64,000 nt of DNA from Aradus depressus (GCA_963662175.1 OY759214.1:76706037-76770036), one strand, 5' to 3'. Shown: positions 42,147-51,731, counted from the stretch's first letter. Numbers and translations are program-made. Notes: generated from the sequence alone by a model not told the origin.

Positions 42147-42614
42147 AATCCCTCCCTTAACGCACTGAACCCACTAAAAACCGATTAATGAAACTGACAT
42201 TTTTGCAAACATAATGCTAGATCTAGTCACTTGAACGTCCGGTTTCGCATGCATCTGGATTCGTACCATGCATCGTCTTCAAATTTCATTTGATGTTGCC
42301 AAAATGTTGCGGATATTGATTTTCTAGAGATGTGAGTGGATATATGGAACATATGCAGGGGGTTGAGCCTTTCCCCACCCCGATCGATGAGATCAACTGT
42401 TGAAGGGAGGGATGGAGGGTGGGTCAGATGACACAAGATCCCGTCACCAACTATTTGTAACACTAAATCATCCCCCATCCCCCACCTCATTACATGCGAC
42501 CTGCCGTTTTTCGCGTCCCCCCGTCTCTCTCCCTCCCCCTCCGATCCGCTTACAGAACCAGATATTTTGCCATATTTCCTTTGTTTTACTTTCCCAGCTA
42601 TACAAAGTATAGGG
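42147..42614. other. unassigned spacer
   Basis: Three overlapping short frames, none recognisable. Ends with CTTTCCCAGCTATACAAAGTATAGGGGAAA, an R-A-like terminus. Confidence 0.4.
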
Positions 42615-42820
42615 GAAACATTCTAGAGATGGGATTAACTTGTCTGTACTCACGCGGTCAATGCTGCCAATTGTGACGTATATGCCTTATCCATGAAATT
42701 TTAAATTGTCAATTTTTGAGTAGTCCTTTTTAAATTTTCTATTTCTTGAAAAGTGTTATTTTATTTGTACATTTACTTATTTTAATTACGTATTTAAAAA
42801 TTATTTATCACACAGAAATA
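42615..42820 (+). pseudogene. PLE ORF 3' end and 3' UTR relic
   Basis: ATTCTAGAGATGGGATTAACTTGTCTGTACTCACG, CTGCCAATTGTGACG and CCATGAAATTTTAAATTGT line up with the last 45 codons and start of the 3' UTR of the PLE at 47860-49497 (CTCTAGAGAGGGGATGGG, CTCCCAGTTGTGACT, CCATGATATTTTAAATTGT). A deletion removes the segment before VPIHD. Confidence 0.65.
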
Positions 42821-42821
42821 A

Positions 42822-43142
42822 AACACGTTGTTTTCCCACTGTTTTATTTTGACCAGAACCGGTTTTCAACGCAACAGCATCATAATTAGTGGTACATCCC
42901 ACCCACACAGCACAGCGGTTAAAGAACAACTGGTGACATATAAAACTTAGGAAAAAATGTTTATCTTAAAAGCAAAAATATAAATTATGCATTGAAAATT
43001 ATGATTGACAAGTATTCAGACACGAAAATATGTCAGTTGTCCTTTAACCGCCGTGCTGTGTGGGTGGAATGTACAACTGATGACGCTGTTGCGTTGAAAA
43101 CCGGTTCTGGTCAAAATAAAACAGTTGGAAGACGTTTTTTAT
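42822..43142 (+). mobile_element. PLE-type inverted pseudo-LTR pair with hammerhead-like cores
   Basis: Arms of about 115 bp (42822-42939, 43029-43142) share GTTTTATTTTGACCAGAACCGG and GTGTGGGTGG in complement. The right arm has CTGATGA (43078-43084), stem II CGC-TGTT-GCG, GAAA, ACCGG, TTC. The left arm's core is mutated, but its ACCA pairs with the TGGT after the cleavage site, so the two copies together recover stem I. Directly follows a PLE ORF end. Confidence 0.65.
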
Positions 43143-43149
43143 GTCTGTG

Positions 43150-43630
43150 AAAAATCTCTTCCCACATCTTACTATCACATATGAATGGTTTATCAGGTAT
43201 GTTAATTTTTAAAGTTTTTTATATCACTTTATTTTACGTTACTTATTTATTGATTTGAATTTATTTATTTACATTTATTTATTTTAGAGCACATAGTTAT
43301 GTATGTATTTATTTTAGCAATTGAGATTCTATAACTTTTTATTAAATACCTCGGAAAGCCGGCTAGCATAAGATAATAAAATCGCACTTCTCCACATCCC
43401 ATACATTTATTTATTCTAATCAAGATGTACTGAATACACATACATAAAATCTCACGACATAATAGTTTTTGATATATTAAATGATTGTCAGAGTACATTT
43501 CTGTAAAAGTTAATAAAATAAAACAAAAAACTTGTTTAACTTTTTGTCTAATTCTACAAAAATTTTACTGTGTAAATATATTTGTTTATTTGAAAAAAAC
43601 ATATTAAGTACATGAGAGCGATTTTTGACA
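43150..43630. other. unassigned spacer
   Basis: AT-rich. Nothing recognised. Confidence 0.4.
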
Positions 43631-43633
43631 AAA

Positions 43634-43779
43634 AATCGGGACTATCGCTTAACGTCCCATTCGAAGGACGGCGTTCTTAAGATTTTTTCACTTACCAGAT
43701 AGAAAAAACCTAAGGCCCTCTGCTGGGTTTCGAACCCGCGATCTTGAGCTCAGTAAGCTAGAATGCTACCTCTGACGCG
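43634..43779 (-). repeat. SINE1 5' half, left of palindrome
   Basis: Head and first half of the core only. Ends abruptly at 43634, where the right-hand copy continues. Confidence 0.92.
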
Positions 43780-43929
43780 TCGGTAGCTCAGAGGTAGCAT
43801 TCTAGCTTACTGAGCTCAAGATCGCGGGTTCGAAACCCAGCAGAGGGCCTTAGGTTTTTTCTATCTGGTAAGTGAAAAAATCTTAAGAACGCCGTCCTTC
43901 GAATGGGACGTTAAGCGATAGTCCCGATT
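43634..43929. repeat. perfect palindrome of two SINE1 heads
   Basis: Arms 43634-43775 and 43788-43929 (142 bp each) are exact reverse complements around a 12-bp centre (CGCGTCGGTAGC). Each arm runs from the A box through the B box to the AGTCCCGAT core. The polymerase III promoters face away from each other. Confidence 0.97.
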
Positions 43930-44070
43930 CTGTGCCATGGTACTCGTTAAAGAGCTCTACCCCATGGTCAATAAACCTTGGTTGTCAATGTAGTGCGACG
44001 AAAGAGCTTTCGGATAGTAGGCGAAGTGACCTTGTAGTTAAAGCCCGGGCATGAATCCGAATAACTAATT
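43778..44070 (+). repeat. SINE1 copy, right of palindrome
   Basis: Plus strand. CGTCGGTAGCTCAGAGGTAG (A box) and GGGTTCGAAACCC (B box), complete core, tail AATAACTAATTAAC. Near full length, with the GGTGAATAAA...CCCACAG part altered. Confidence 0.93.
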
Positions 44071-44281
44071 AACTACAGTATATCATCATGTTTAAATACT
44101 ACATTGGATATAGGACATTAATCAATAAAGTTAATGTCAGTGACTTGGTTGTGAATGTCATGATGCTTTTCACTGACTCCTGTCATGGGGTAGCGTCACT
44201 CTTAGTTAGTCTGCTATTCGCTGACATGGTACTGTGCATACCCACCCAATCCTTTCCCACACTCCACTGTATTATTTAAGT
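44071..44281 (+). other. unassigned spacer
   Basis: A 63-codon frame (44088-44279) shows no domain. Confidence 0.35.
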
Positions 44282-44382
44282 ACAGGTATATGTTACATGT
44301 ACCACAGGTATGTTATATGTACCACAGGTATGTTATATGTACCACAGGTATGTTATATGTACCACATGTATGTTATATGTAT
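44282..44382 (+). repeat. 20-bp minisatellite, five units
   Basis: Unit ACCACAGGTATGTTATATGT, five copies. The last two carry single changes. Confidence 0.93.
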
Positions 44383-44599
44383 AACTGCATGGTTTCGTAT
44401 TTTCTACGAAATTGAATTTTCGAATACAGTTTTTATGAAATAAATAAAACAAGGAACTAAAAAATGATATTATTTTTTTTTGGAATTAGACAATATAAAG
44501 GTTTTTATCAGCTTTCCACTATATCGACACCGATGGCAGAAATGTATTTTGACATTAATTTTTATGATATCAAGAACTATTACGTGAGATTTTAAGCAC

Positions 44600-44860
44600 G
44601 AGTATATATGTTCAGTACATCTTCAAGACGATCCCTATTCCCTACATGATTCCCAACCATATTTTACAGATCACTTCCTCTTTTCAAAGTCATTTCAAAC
44701 TGACATTACTGGATATTTGAAACTAATGAGTTGGCGTCAGCGATCATCTTTGTCTCATTGTTCAGTGTAATTCTGAGAGTCGTACGTGTATCAGTATCGA
44801 AGGAATGATTTTGAGAAGGGGAGGGGGAGAGAGAGTGATCTGTATAAGAAAGTCCAATTA
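44600..44860 (+). repeat. dispersed repeat R-C
   Basis: AGATCACTTCCTCTTTTCAAAGTCATTTCAAACTGACATTACTGG and GAGTGATCTGTATAAGAAAGTCC as in 34650-34770 and 39900-39945. Confidence 0.5.
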
Positions 44861-44928
44861 TGGCCATATCATTTATATATATATAATTTTTTTTATTTTT
44901 TAATAAAAACTACTAATAATATTAGAAG

Positions 44929-45061
44929 GACTCATGCCCGGGCTTTAACTACGAGGTCATATCGCCTATTACCAGTGCTCTCTCTCGTTGCTGTGATGGT
45001 TTCCAACACGTGATCTTGAGCTCAGTAAGCAAGCACGCATACCACTGAGCTACGGCCGTCC
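44929..45061 (-). repeat. SINE1 copy, large internal deletion
   Basis: 3' end (GACTCATGCCCGGGCTTTAACTACGAGGTCATATCGCC) joined to the head (CGTGATCTTGAGCTCAGTAAGCAAGCACGCATACCACTGAGCTACGG). Confidence 0.9.
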
Positions 45062-45097
45062 TTGTATAATATTTAGGTTAATTAAAGTTATTCTTTA

Positions 45098-45236
45098 GAG
45101 GGCGCCGGTAGCTCAGAGGTAGCATGCTTGCTTAATGAGCTCAAGATCGTGGGTTCCATACCCGGCAGAAGTCCTAAGGTTTTCTGAAAGGTAAAAAAAT
45201 CTTGAGCACGCCGTCCTTCCGAGCCTACCTAACTAA
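45098..45236 (+). repeat. SINE1 5' half
   Basis: Intact A box (GGTAGCTCAGAGGTAG). B box GGTTCCATACC altered. Ends at GCACGCCGTCCTTCCGAGCC. Head-to-head with the copy at 44929-45061, 36 bp away. Confidence 0.9.
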
Positions 45237-45239
45237 TAT

Positions 45240-45420
45240 CTGACCCTGTTGTGCGTTACTTTCGTAGCTCGTTCCACGAACGACATTACAGCTCCGTGAG
45301 GTACAACCATTTAAAAGATCTTATACTTACGGGAAGTAATGTAATCGTTCAGAAATTCGATGCTGAGTTTTCATCTTCTTGTTATCCGACTTCCTGGTTC
45401 CAAAACGAAAAAAAATATAT
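45240..45420 (+). repeat. R-B-like repeat fragment
   Basis: ACGGGAAGTAATGTAATCGTTCAGAAATTCGATGCTGAGTTTTCATC is a diverged form of the R-B motif. The 66-codon frame over it is not a gene. Confidence 0.4.
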
Positions 45421-45504
45421 ACTTACTCTAAGTAAAACTGGTGAAGAATGATAAAGAAAACTCTATGGTGACACCACTAAAATACTACTTTCTCATAACT
45501 GTCT

Positions 45505-46141
45505 ATTGATCTAGAGGTCTCTGGGCCAGTGGCGTCTAAGGCTTTTTTGGGATGTGGGCGGAGTGAAGAGCATGGATTACAGGAAATTGAGGGAGAAATG
45601 GAATTTCTTATATCTGATTTAGGTTACTTCGGTGATGAAAAAAACTTTGAAATTTTTGTTGGAAACATATTAAGGAGCATTGGCTATTTTACGAAGGATT
45701 TTGGATTTGACCAAATCTCTCATCTAGATAGCGAACTTCATTTTTTGAAGGGATGGAATTATTGTTGAGGTGCACTGGTGGGCAGGTATATTTGCAACAA
45801 AGAATGAATACCACGTGAACTGACTTCTTGCCATTCATCCTCACTCTTCTCACTTCTTGTTCCAAGTCTGAAGAGATGTCAGATGTTCTTGATTATAAGG
45901 CTGGATCGGGATGGGAGGAAAGAATAGCGGCGTCATCTGCAAAGGTATGGAACGGAATTGAAGGATAGGGGATGCCAGCTGTGTATAGCATTAGAAGTAT
46001 GGGACTCAGGATGCTAACTTGAGGAACGCCAGGACAAACCGTAGACACATTTCCTAGAAATAATAAATAATATTTCTTTTGGGAACCATAACTAATACAA
46101 GCTTCTGGAAATGAGAGTCGCCTTGCGCTAATGTGCCACAT
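45505..46141 (-). pseudogene. jockey-like LINE reverse transcriptase relic
   Basis: Minus strand. GVPQVSILSPILLMLYTAGIP (RT motif B block), FADDAAILSSHPDP (catalytic motif C, FADD), then KKSVHVVF and TCPPVHLNNNSIPSKNEVRYL. After a deletion of roughly 80 codons come SKILRKIANAP, YVSNK and RRHWPRDL. The end matches the LINE at 1827-2326. Stops and the deletion make it non-functional. The plus-strand frame at 45529-45768 is its shadow. Confidence 0.87.
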
Positions 46142-46590
46142 AACATTACCATAAAGCCGGGTTTAATAAAGCTGATCCCTCTATTGGAAACTGGCTATTC
46201 GGCACGCCCAGTGTCCCCCCCCCCCCACCACCCCCCGACATAAACCCAGATTAATTTAAAAAGTTATAAATAAGTCTTGTTGTCAATTACTTGGGTAGTC
46301 TTTTTAGCTTCACTCCGGGGGTGGGTGCTAGAGGAAGGTATTAGCCGCGGAAGAGAGGGTGTGGTTTACGAGATCCCCCGACTTAGGTCTTGGGGGTGGT
46401 GGGAGGGATGTCATTAAATTTATTATTAGAGCCTCGGTCCCTGAGACCGACTTATGACCGTCCCCAGGTCTCAGCTTAGACAAACAACTCTCCCTGGATC
46501 ATCACCAAGGGTCTCCTCCTGATGAAACTCAAACAATCCTTCCTCACTCCGTCATTAATATCATCTCATTTTAGACTTAAATTACTCTAT
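46142..46590. other. unassigned region with poly-C tract
   Basis: C-rich runs at 46208-46236; otherwise nothing recognised. Confidence 0.4.
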
Positions 46591-46599
46591 TTTACAGGT

Positions 46600-46690
46600 T
46601 TCAAAGTAAAAATGTGGTCTGACCTTTCACAAATTTTATTATTTGTCATCAAGTTGTCTACAAAAAACCATAATTTAGTAAAAAAGTATA
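46600..46690 (-). repeat. PLE family II pseudo-LTR fragment, decayed
   Basis: TGTGGTCTGACCTTTCACAAATTTTATTATTTGTCATCAAGTTGTCTACAAAAAACCATAATTTAG parallels the 47870-47990 pseudo-LTR, with the hammerhead core deleted. Confidence 0.5.
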
Positions 46691-46789
46691 AAATTCTAAT
46701 GACTAAGAATTATTCCAAAAAAATTAATGAAATCGTATCATTAATTAATATGATAAGCTTCAAAAATAAACACACCTGCTATTATTGTT

Positions 46790-47036
46790 CCTGCCCTGGC
46801 TTTAGAGGACATGAGCCCGACTCTACTGTAGGAGTCCTAAATTCTGCCTAGGATAGAGGTCTAGCCCAAGGGGACCTAAATTTTTATTATTCTACGGTAG
46901 GGGTCTTTAACAAGTACTTACTTGACTTCGCAAAGGATTGGGACCATCGTTTAGCGTCCTGTTGGAAGGACGACATGCTCAAGGCTTTTTCATCTCCCAG
47001 ATAAAAAACTTAAGAGACTAAGACCGGGTTTCAAAC
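46790..47036 (-). repeat. SINE1 copy, diverged
   Basis: CTGCCCTGGCTTTAGAGGACATGAGCCCGACTCTACTGTAGGAGTCC through CTCCCAGATAAAAAAC to ACCGGGTTTCAAACCC. The ACGAGGTCATATCGCC part is deleted. Confidence 0.88.
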
Positions 47037-47080
47037 CCAAAAATAAATTTCCGAAGGTAATATTTCAAAATAATTATTAA

Positions 47081-47305
47081 ATGGGAGCCATAGTGGCCGT
47101 GCGGGCTAGAGCGTAGGTCTTTGGTTACACGGTCTCACCTTGGTTTGCGGGTTCGAATCCCGTCCGGGAGTGAGTTTTATTTCGTAGATAAAACTTCCTC
47201 CCGGGGCTATGGATGTCGTAAATAATTAGGTAAAACACCATTATAAGAGTCATGGCTAATATGCATCGTACATAAGTCCAAAAAAGACAAATAATAAATA
47301 AATGT
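47081..47305 (+). mobile_element. SINE2, tRNA-derived
   Basis: Same layout as 38741-38963: GTGGCCGTGCGGGCTAGAGCGTAGG, B box GGTTCGAATCC, body GGAGTGAGTTTTATTTCGTAGATA, ATGCATCGTACATAAGTCC and an (AAT)n tail. Confidence 0.87.
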
Positions 47306-47359
47306 TAAATTGAATCGCGTAGCAACGAATTATAAAATACTTTTTGACAGCGCCGATTG

Positions 47360-47706
47360 AGGGCGCCGGTAGCTCAGTGGTATGCGTGCTTGACTTCTGA
47401 GCTCAAGGTCGTGGGTTCGCAACCCGACCGAGGCCCTTAGTTTATTTTATCTGGGAGGTAAAATAAACTTAAGCTGGCCGTCCTTAGGATGGGACCTTAA
47501 GCGATGGTCCCGAGCCTGTACGATGTCAGGTACCCGTTAAAAACCCCTACCCTACCCTAGGTGAATAAAAATTTAGGGTAGGCAAAATTTAGGACTCCCA
47601 CAGTCGAGTCGGGCTCATGTCCACCAGAGTGACGAAAGAGCGCTGTGGTAGTAGGCGATATGACCTCGTAGTAAAGCCGGGGCATGAGTCATAAAAGCTA
47701 ACCTAA
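47360..47706 (+). repeat. full-length SINE1
   Basis: Plus strand. GGGCGCCGGTAGCTCAGTGG, GGTTCGCAACCCG, complete core, and tail CATAAAAGCTAACCT. No clear target duplication seen. Confidence 0.93.
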
Positions 47707-47918
47707 AATATTTTTTATTTTATTATTGGTAGTTTTTATGAAAAATTATAAAAATGAAAAAAATAAAACTTTATACTGGCATTAATGTGTAAAAGAATCT
47801 CAGCATTACACTGAACAATGAAACATCAAAATACCGTTGACGCCAACTCATTACTTACTTCGCAGGATGTCAAATATAAGGTAGTCTGACCTCTCACAGA
47901 TTTTTATTTAAGTAATGC

Positions 47919-47950
47919 TAGCCGGCTTTCGAGGTCTCCCTCATCATCAG
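47919..47950 (-). ncRNA. hammerhead ribozyme motif, left pseudo-LTR
   Basis: Mirror copy of the motif at 49367-49398, on the minus strand: CTGATGA is the complement of 47944-47950 and GAAA the complement of 47927-47930. Faces away from the ORF. Confidence 0.7.
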
Positions 47951-48048
47951 GCAGTCTACAAAAGAACCATCCTAAATATAATATGTAATATAAATAGCAA
48001 ATAAATAATTAAAAACACAATTTTTGATAAAACATACCTGATAAAAAT

Positions 48049-49212
48049 CTTTGTCTAGAACAAAATTATTTCAAATTTGGGGATAAATTTTATCACCAAA
48101 AAATGGGAACACCCATGGGCTCCCCCTTTAGTCCTCTAGCAGCAGAGGTCTACATGGATTGGTTGGAGAGGGAGTTTATAATGAACCCCAGAAACCCACA
48201 TTTTCACAAAATAGCGCTCTGGACGAGGTACGTGGATGATATTTTGGTGGAGTTCACGGGAACCAATTCTGAACTAAACAGCTTACGCGACTACATAAAC
48301 TCACTTACAGACACTATAAAATTCACCATAGACATAGAACAAAACAATAGCATCAATTATTTAGATCTACAAATCACAAAACAGGACAAGAGCTACACCT
48401 TCGACATTTACAGGAAACCCACCAGTACAGAAACATTAATACCAAACAGTTCATCTCATCACACAAAACATAAACATGCAGCATTTCATTCTTTCATAGA
48501 CAGATTACTCAAACTCCCTGTTTCTCGTGACTCCTACGAAAGAGAGTTGGAGCACATCAGACACCTCGCCGTCGTTAATGGTTACACAACCGACCTGGTA
48601 GACCGTATATTGAAAAGAAAGACGGAGGAGAAAATGGTAACGTCAGTGTACGGAGGGTGTAACCAAACTAAGGAGAGGGATGACGGGAGTGGCTGGTGTG
48701 TTCTGCCGTACCTCCCCAGACTCTCAGAGAAATTATCTCGGGTAATAAATAGAGATGATGTGAATGTGGGTTTCAAAAGTAGGACTTCTCTTAAGGGGAT
48801 GCTCTCAAAAACCAAAGATCGTGTGGACCTCCCTGACAAATCCGGCGTGTACAGGATTACTTGTAAAGACTGTGAATGTTTTTATCTTGGGCAGACAGGC
48901 CGGAAGCTGAGGACTAGAGTGAGGGAACATTTGAGGAGGGGCGACTCTGAATTTTTCCAACACCTCCAGAACACAGGATATGAGGCCGGTTCAGTCTCGT
49001 TACTGCATCATGTCCAAAAAAGTAGAAAGATGGATACATTAGAAAGTATCGAAATCAAATTGGAAAGGAGGAAGAGAGAGTCCCCCCTCCTCAACTCTAG
49101 AGAGGGGATGGGAGGTTTGTCCAGTCTCACGTACACCGTTCTCCCAGTTGTGACTCAGATGGTGGACAGGAATAACTCGTCTGTCCCCATCCATGATATT
49201 TTAAATTGTTAA
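48049..49212 (+). CDS. PLE reverse transcriptase (C-terminal part) + GIY-YIG endonuclease
   Basis: The frame is open from 48049 (QNYFKFGDKFYHQK precedes the first ATG at 48103), so the ATG is internal and the protein is 5'-truncated. From that ATG (369 residues): the MGTPMGSPFSPLAAEVYM block at 1-18; YVDD with two catalytic Asp at 43-46; INYLDL at 84-89; then the RKPT...SSHHTKHKHAAFHSFIDR thumb region (104-134). A linker leads to the GIY-YIG domain: GVY at 248-250, YLGQTGR at 261-267, R274 and catalytic E314. All are typical of the Penelope family. Lost: the N-terminal RT motifs with the first catalytic Asp. It therefore cannot reverse-transcribe. The endonuclease domain is intact. Confidence 0.95.
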   Translation, partial: LCLEQNYFKFGDKFYHQKMGTPMGSPFSPLAAEVYMDWLEREFIMNPRNPHFHKIALWTRYVDDILVEFTGTNSELNSLRDYINSLTDTIKFTIDIEQNNSINYLDLQITKQDKSYTFDIYRKPTSTETLIPNSSSHHTKHKHAAFHSFIDRLLKLPVSRDSYERELEHIRHLAVVNGYTTDLVDRILKRKTEEKMVTSVYGGCNQTKERDDGSGWCVLPYLPRLSEKLSRVINRDDVNVGFKSRTSLKGMLSKTKDRVDLPDKSGVYRITCKDCECFYLGQTGRKLRTRVREHLRRGDSEFFQHLQNTGYEAGSVSLLHHVQKSRKMDTLESIEIKLERRKRESPLLNSREGMGGLSSLTYTVLPVVTQMVDRNNSSVPIHDILNC

Positions 49213-49358
49213 TGTTTGTTGTTGTAGATTGTTATTTATTTATTTTTATTGTTTAGTTTTATTCAAAATTTTTTATCAGGTATGTTTTATCAAAAATTGT
49301 GTTTTTAATTATTTATTTGCTATTTATATTACATACTATATTTAGGATGGTTCTTTTG

Positions 49359-49405
49359 TAGACTGCCTGATGATGAGGGAGACCTCGAAAGCCGGCTAGC
49401 ATTAC
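49359..49405 (+). ncRNA. hammerhead ribozyme motif, right pseudo-LTR
   Basis: CTGATGA (49367-49373), stem II GAGG-GAGA-CCTC, GAAA (49387-49390), stem III AG/CT closed by CCGG, cleavage expected after A at 49398. Stem I: TGC before the core pairs with GCA after the cleavage site, then an internal loop, then GTA with TAC. All conserved core nucleotides are present. Hammerheads in PLE pseudo-LTRs are known; this is a fitting case. Confidence 0.75.
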
Positions 49406-49510
49406 TTAAATAAAAATCTGTGAGAGGTCAGACTACCTTATATTTGACATCCTGCGAAATAATCACTTCTCACTACATCAGCCATCTTCATATTATTCTC
49501 ATTACTTACT

Positions 49511-50158
49511 AGTTAATAAACTAAATAATTATTAGTTAATAAACGCCATTGAGAATCCATTTGTTTCTATCCAAAGGGTAATGAGTTCGCCAAAATTACT
49601 AACAGTTATGAAAAATTAGAATGACATAAGGTTGCAAAACACTACTAAATAAACTTACTTCAAACTCATTTCAGCAAATATATTTAAAAAAAAAACATTA
49701 TTAAAACTTATTATGATCTCCAGAATCCTTTCAAACAACTATACTAAAATATTTACAACTTATGTTTTACATGACCTTGGCTTCCTCTGCCACCATTTTG
49801 TTTTCTGATTTCCTTGTTTACTTCACTATCTCTACTGTTTACTTAATACAAGTTTTCACTACTTTAACTATCATTTATTTGTTGTTGCTATAAAATACTG
49901 TACACAAATTACGGTCTACGGACAAATGATATACAGTGTAAACTCCATTTAACGCCCCTCGATTTAACGACAAACTCCCTAAAACATCGAAGTTACTTGA
50001 AAATTGTATGTTTATGTCATAAGGCTTTTTATTATTTTCCGTATGTTTATAATAATATAATTTTATCTTATTCGATTTGATTTATTTGTTTCTTATGCCC
50101 ACTACAATGTCTAATTTATATCTTTCAAATTTTATTGTGTTTTTATTATTATTATATA
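49511..50158. other. unassigned spacer with Tigger-like end
   Basis: AT-rich. TACAGTGTAAACTCCATTTAACGCC at about 49934 resembles one end of a pogo/Tigger element without a partner. Confidence 0.35.
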
Positions 50159-50161
50159 AGT

Positions 50162-50507
50162 ATAGGTTAGGTTAGATTTTATGACTAATAGGGGGCTACT
50201 ACGAGGTCATATCGCCTACTACCACAGAGCTCTTGCGTCACTCTGATGGACATGAGCCCGACTCTACTGTGGGAATTCTCAATTTTGCCTACCCTAAAGT
50301 TTTGTTCACCAAGGGCAGGGGGTCTTTAACGAGTACCTGACATCGTACAGGCTCTGGACCACCGCTTAGTGCCCCTTCCGAAGGACGGCGTGCTTAAGTT
50401 TATTTTACCTCCCAGATAAAATAAACTAAGGGCCTCGGTCGGGTTTCGAACCCACGTTCTTGAGCTCAGAAGGCAAGCACGCATACCACTGAGCTACCGG
50501 CGCCCTC
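50162..50507 (-). repeat. full-length SINE1
   Basis: Minus strand from AGGTTAGGTTAGATTTTATGAC to GAGCTACCGGCGCCCTC. The GCATGAGTC region is altered (TAATAGGGGG). Shares the CTCTGGACCACCGC variant with 28017-28195. Confidence 0.92.
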
Positions 50508-50898
50508 GAGATTTATACATATTCTAAAATTAATTGTTACAAACTACTCGATTCAAGCGATACGAGTAGGTGTCGATACTTTTTATTCGAGTATCGAAAC
50601 TTTTAATCAATACTACTCGTGAGTAGAAGTATCGATACTATGTGGGATCGATTGAACTCTAAGTGAGTCCCTCCAGCTCAAAGTGCACTTTCGCGCCATC
50701 CAAAAATCTGGGAGCTCACCTGCATTCCATTGGCTATAAAGGTCATGTGACCACTGACCGACACTTTCGCTTAATTTCATTGGTTGATGGCAACCTTACA
50801 AGTATAGCGAGATTCTTCCCCCTTTTTGTTGTCCAAACCTTCCACTTACTCACTGCCACATGTATTATAAAATTCACTTTTTATTTATTATTTATATA
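50508..50898. other. unassigned spacer
   Basis: Includes clustered ATCGATACT/GAGTATCGA words (50560-50650). The 84-codon frame at 50663 matches nothing known. Confidence 0.4.
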
Positions 50899-50900
50899 TA

Positions 50901-51602
50901 CAATGAAACCTGGTTAAGTGGGCCCTGGATATGTGAGAAAGCTCTGTTACTGATAATTACAATGAGGTCCCGACACTTTTGAATTGAAATACCTCTGTTA
51001 CTGGGAATTCTCAAACCTTTTTAATTGAGATTTGATTTCTTAGATTTTTTCGATGTTTACCTCTATACTGGAGCCTTTAAGCTCAATAACCTGTATAAGA
51101 CACTTCATCAGGTTACGACAAGTTTGTTTACAAACATTCTAATTTCTTCCACACGTGCTTTGTTTTTCAGTACTATCTAAGGTTTTGTACGATAAACAAG
51201 TGAAAGCGTGACGCAGAAAAAGCATTCGAAACCTTACATAAAAATTTTGAGATATCAAATATTGATAATCCTGGCATATTTGATCAAATTTATACTATCG
51301 AGAAACACCTTAAAGCTACTAGCACTCAAATACAAACCAATATAACAGATTTTTTTAAGTCATAAGTTTTGTAGTATTGTTTTGAAAAATAAAAATTGGA
51401 CATAAAACACGCATTTTTCATTAACATTTTCACTTCTATAAATGAGAAACGATACATTTTGACCTCTCTTAGCGGGACCCTCTATAAATAAAACAACTGT
51501 CATTTCAAACCTGTCTATTTAGAAAACTGGGTAAATGAAAAGTCTCTATAAGTTATAAAAAATCCTAGATCCCTTAAGATCCCAGTTAAACAGGTTTCAC
51601 TG
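50901..51602 (+). mobile_element. pogo/Tigger element, internally deleted
   Basis: 702 bp with TA at both borders (50899-50900, 51603-51604). Terminal inverted repeats CAATGAAACCTGGTTAAGTGGG and the complement of CCCAGTTAAACAGGTTTCACTG match at most positions. Keeps only the last part of a transposase gene. Confidence 0.82.
51222..51365 (+). pseudogene. pogo/Tigger transposase C terminus with PIP-box-like motif
   Basis: 47 codons and a TAA, without a start. It ends in IEKHLKATSTQIQTNITDFFKS. Pogo transposases end in a QxxITDFF PCNA-interacting motif; here the order is Q-TN-ITDFF, which fits. The DNA-binding and DDE domains are absent. Plus-strand sense agrees with the element. Confidence 0.75.
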
Positions 51603-51731
51603 TATTTATATATTTTCTTAAAATTAATATCCATTAATTTTGGATATTACACCAGATTTTGAAAATTCGTTTCAAAAATATAATGGATGGTTGAAGTAAT
51701 ATAGAAACTGGTGTGGATTACTTGTGATAGG

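Larger units (their letters stand above)
47860..49497 (+). mobile_element. Penelope-like element, 5'-truncated, with inverted pseudo-LTRs
   Basis: 1.64 kb between a perfect 13-bp duplication, CTCATTACTTACT (47847-47859, 49498-49510). Pseudo-LTRs 47859-48047 and 49270-49458 are inverted copies with 188 of 189 positions identical. The right one has a further 39-bp extension (to 49497) absent on the left. The same extension is found in the lone pseudo-LTR at 32505-32660. The ORF starts abruptly at the inner edge of the left pseudo-LTR, as in typical 5'-truncated PLE copies. Near identity of the arms indicates recent insertion. Confidence 0.95.

Noticed and set aside
45529..45768. 79-codon plus-strand frame
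   Set aside because: It is antisense to the jockey RT relic on the minus strand (motifs VRYL, IANAP, HWPRDL).
47360..47435. tRNA gene at the start of a SINE1 copy (also at 33551, 43778, 45098)
   Set aside because: A and B boxes are present, but the cloverleaf is imperfect, the same head is repeated in more than 30 places and is always followed by the SINE body.
48582..48839. 85-codon minus-strand frame
   Set aside because: Antisense shadow of the PLE ORF.
47860..49497. Reading the PLE as an LTR retrotransposon or retrovirus-like copy
   Set aside because: RT motifs (GTPMGSP, YVDD, YRKPT) plus GIY-YIG and inverted pseudo-LTRs with hammerheads fit Penelope-like elements; there is no protease, RNase H or integrase.
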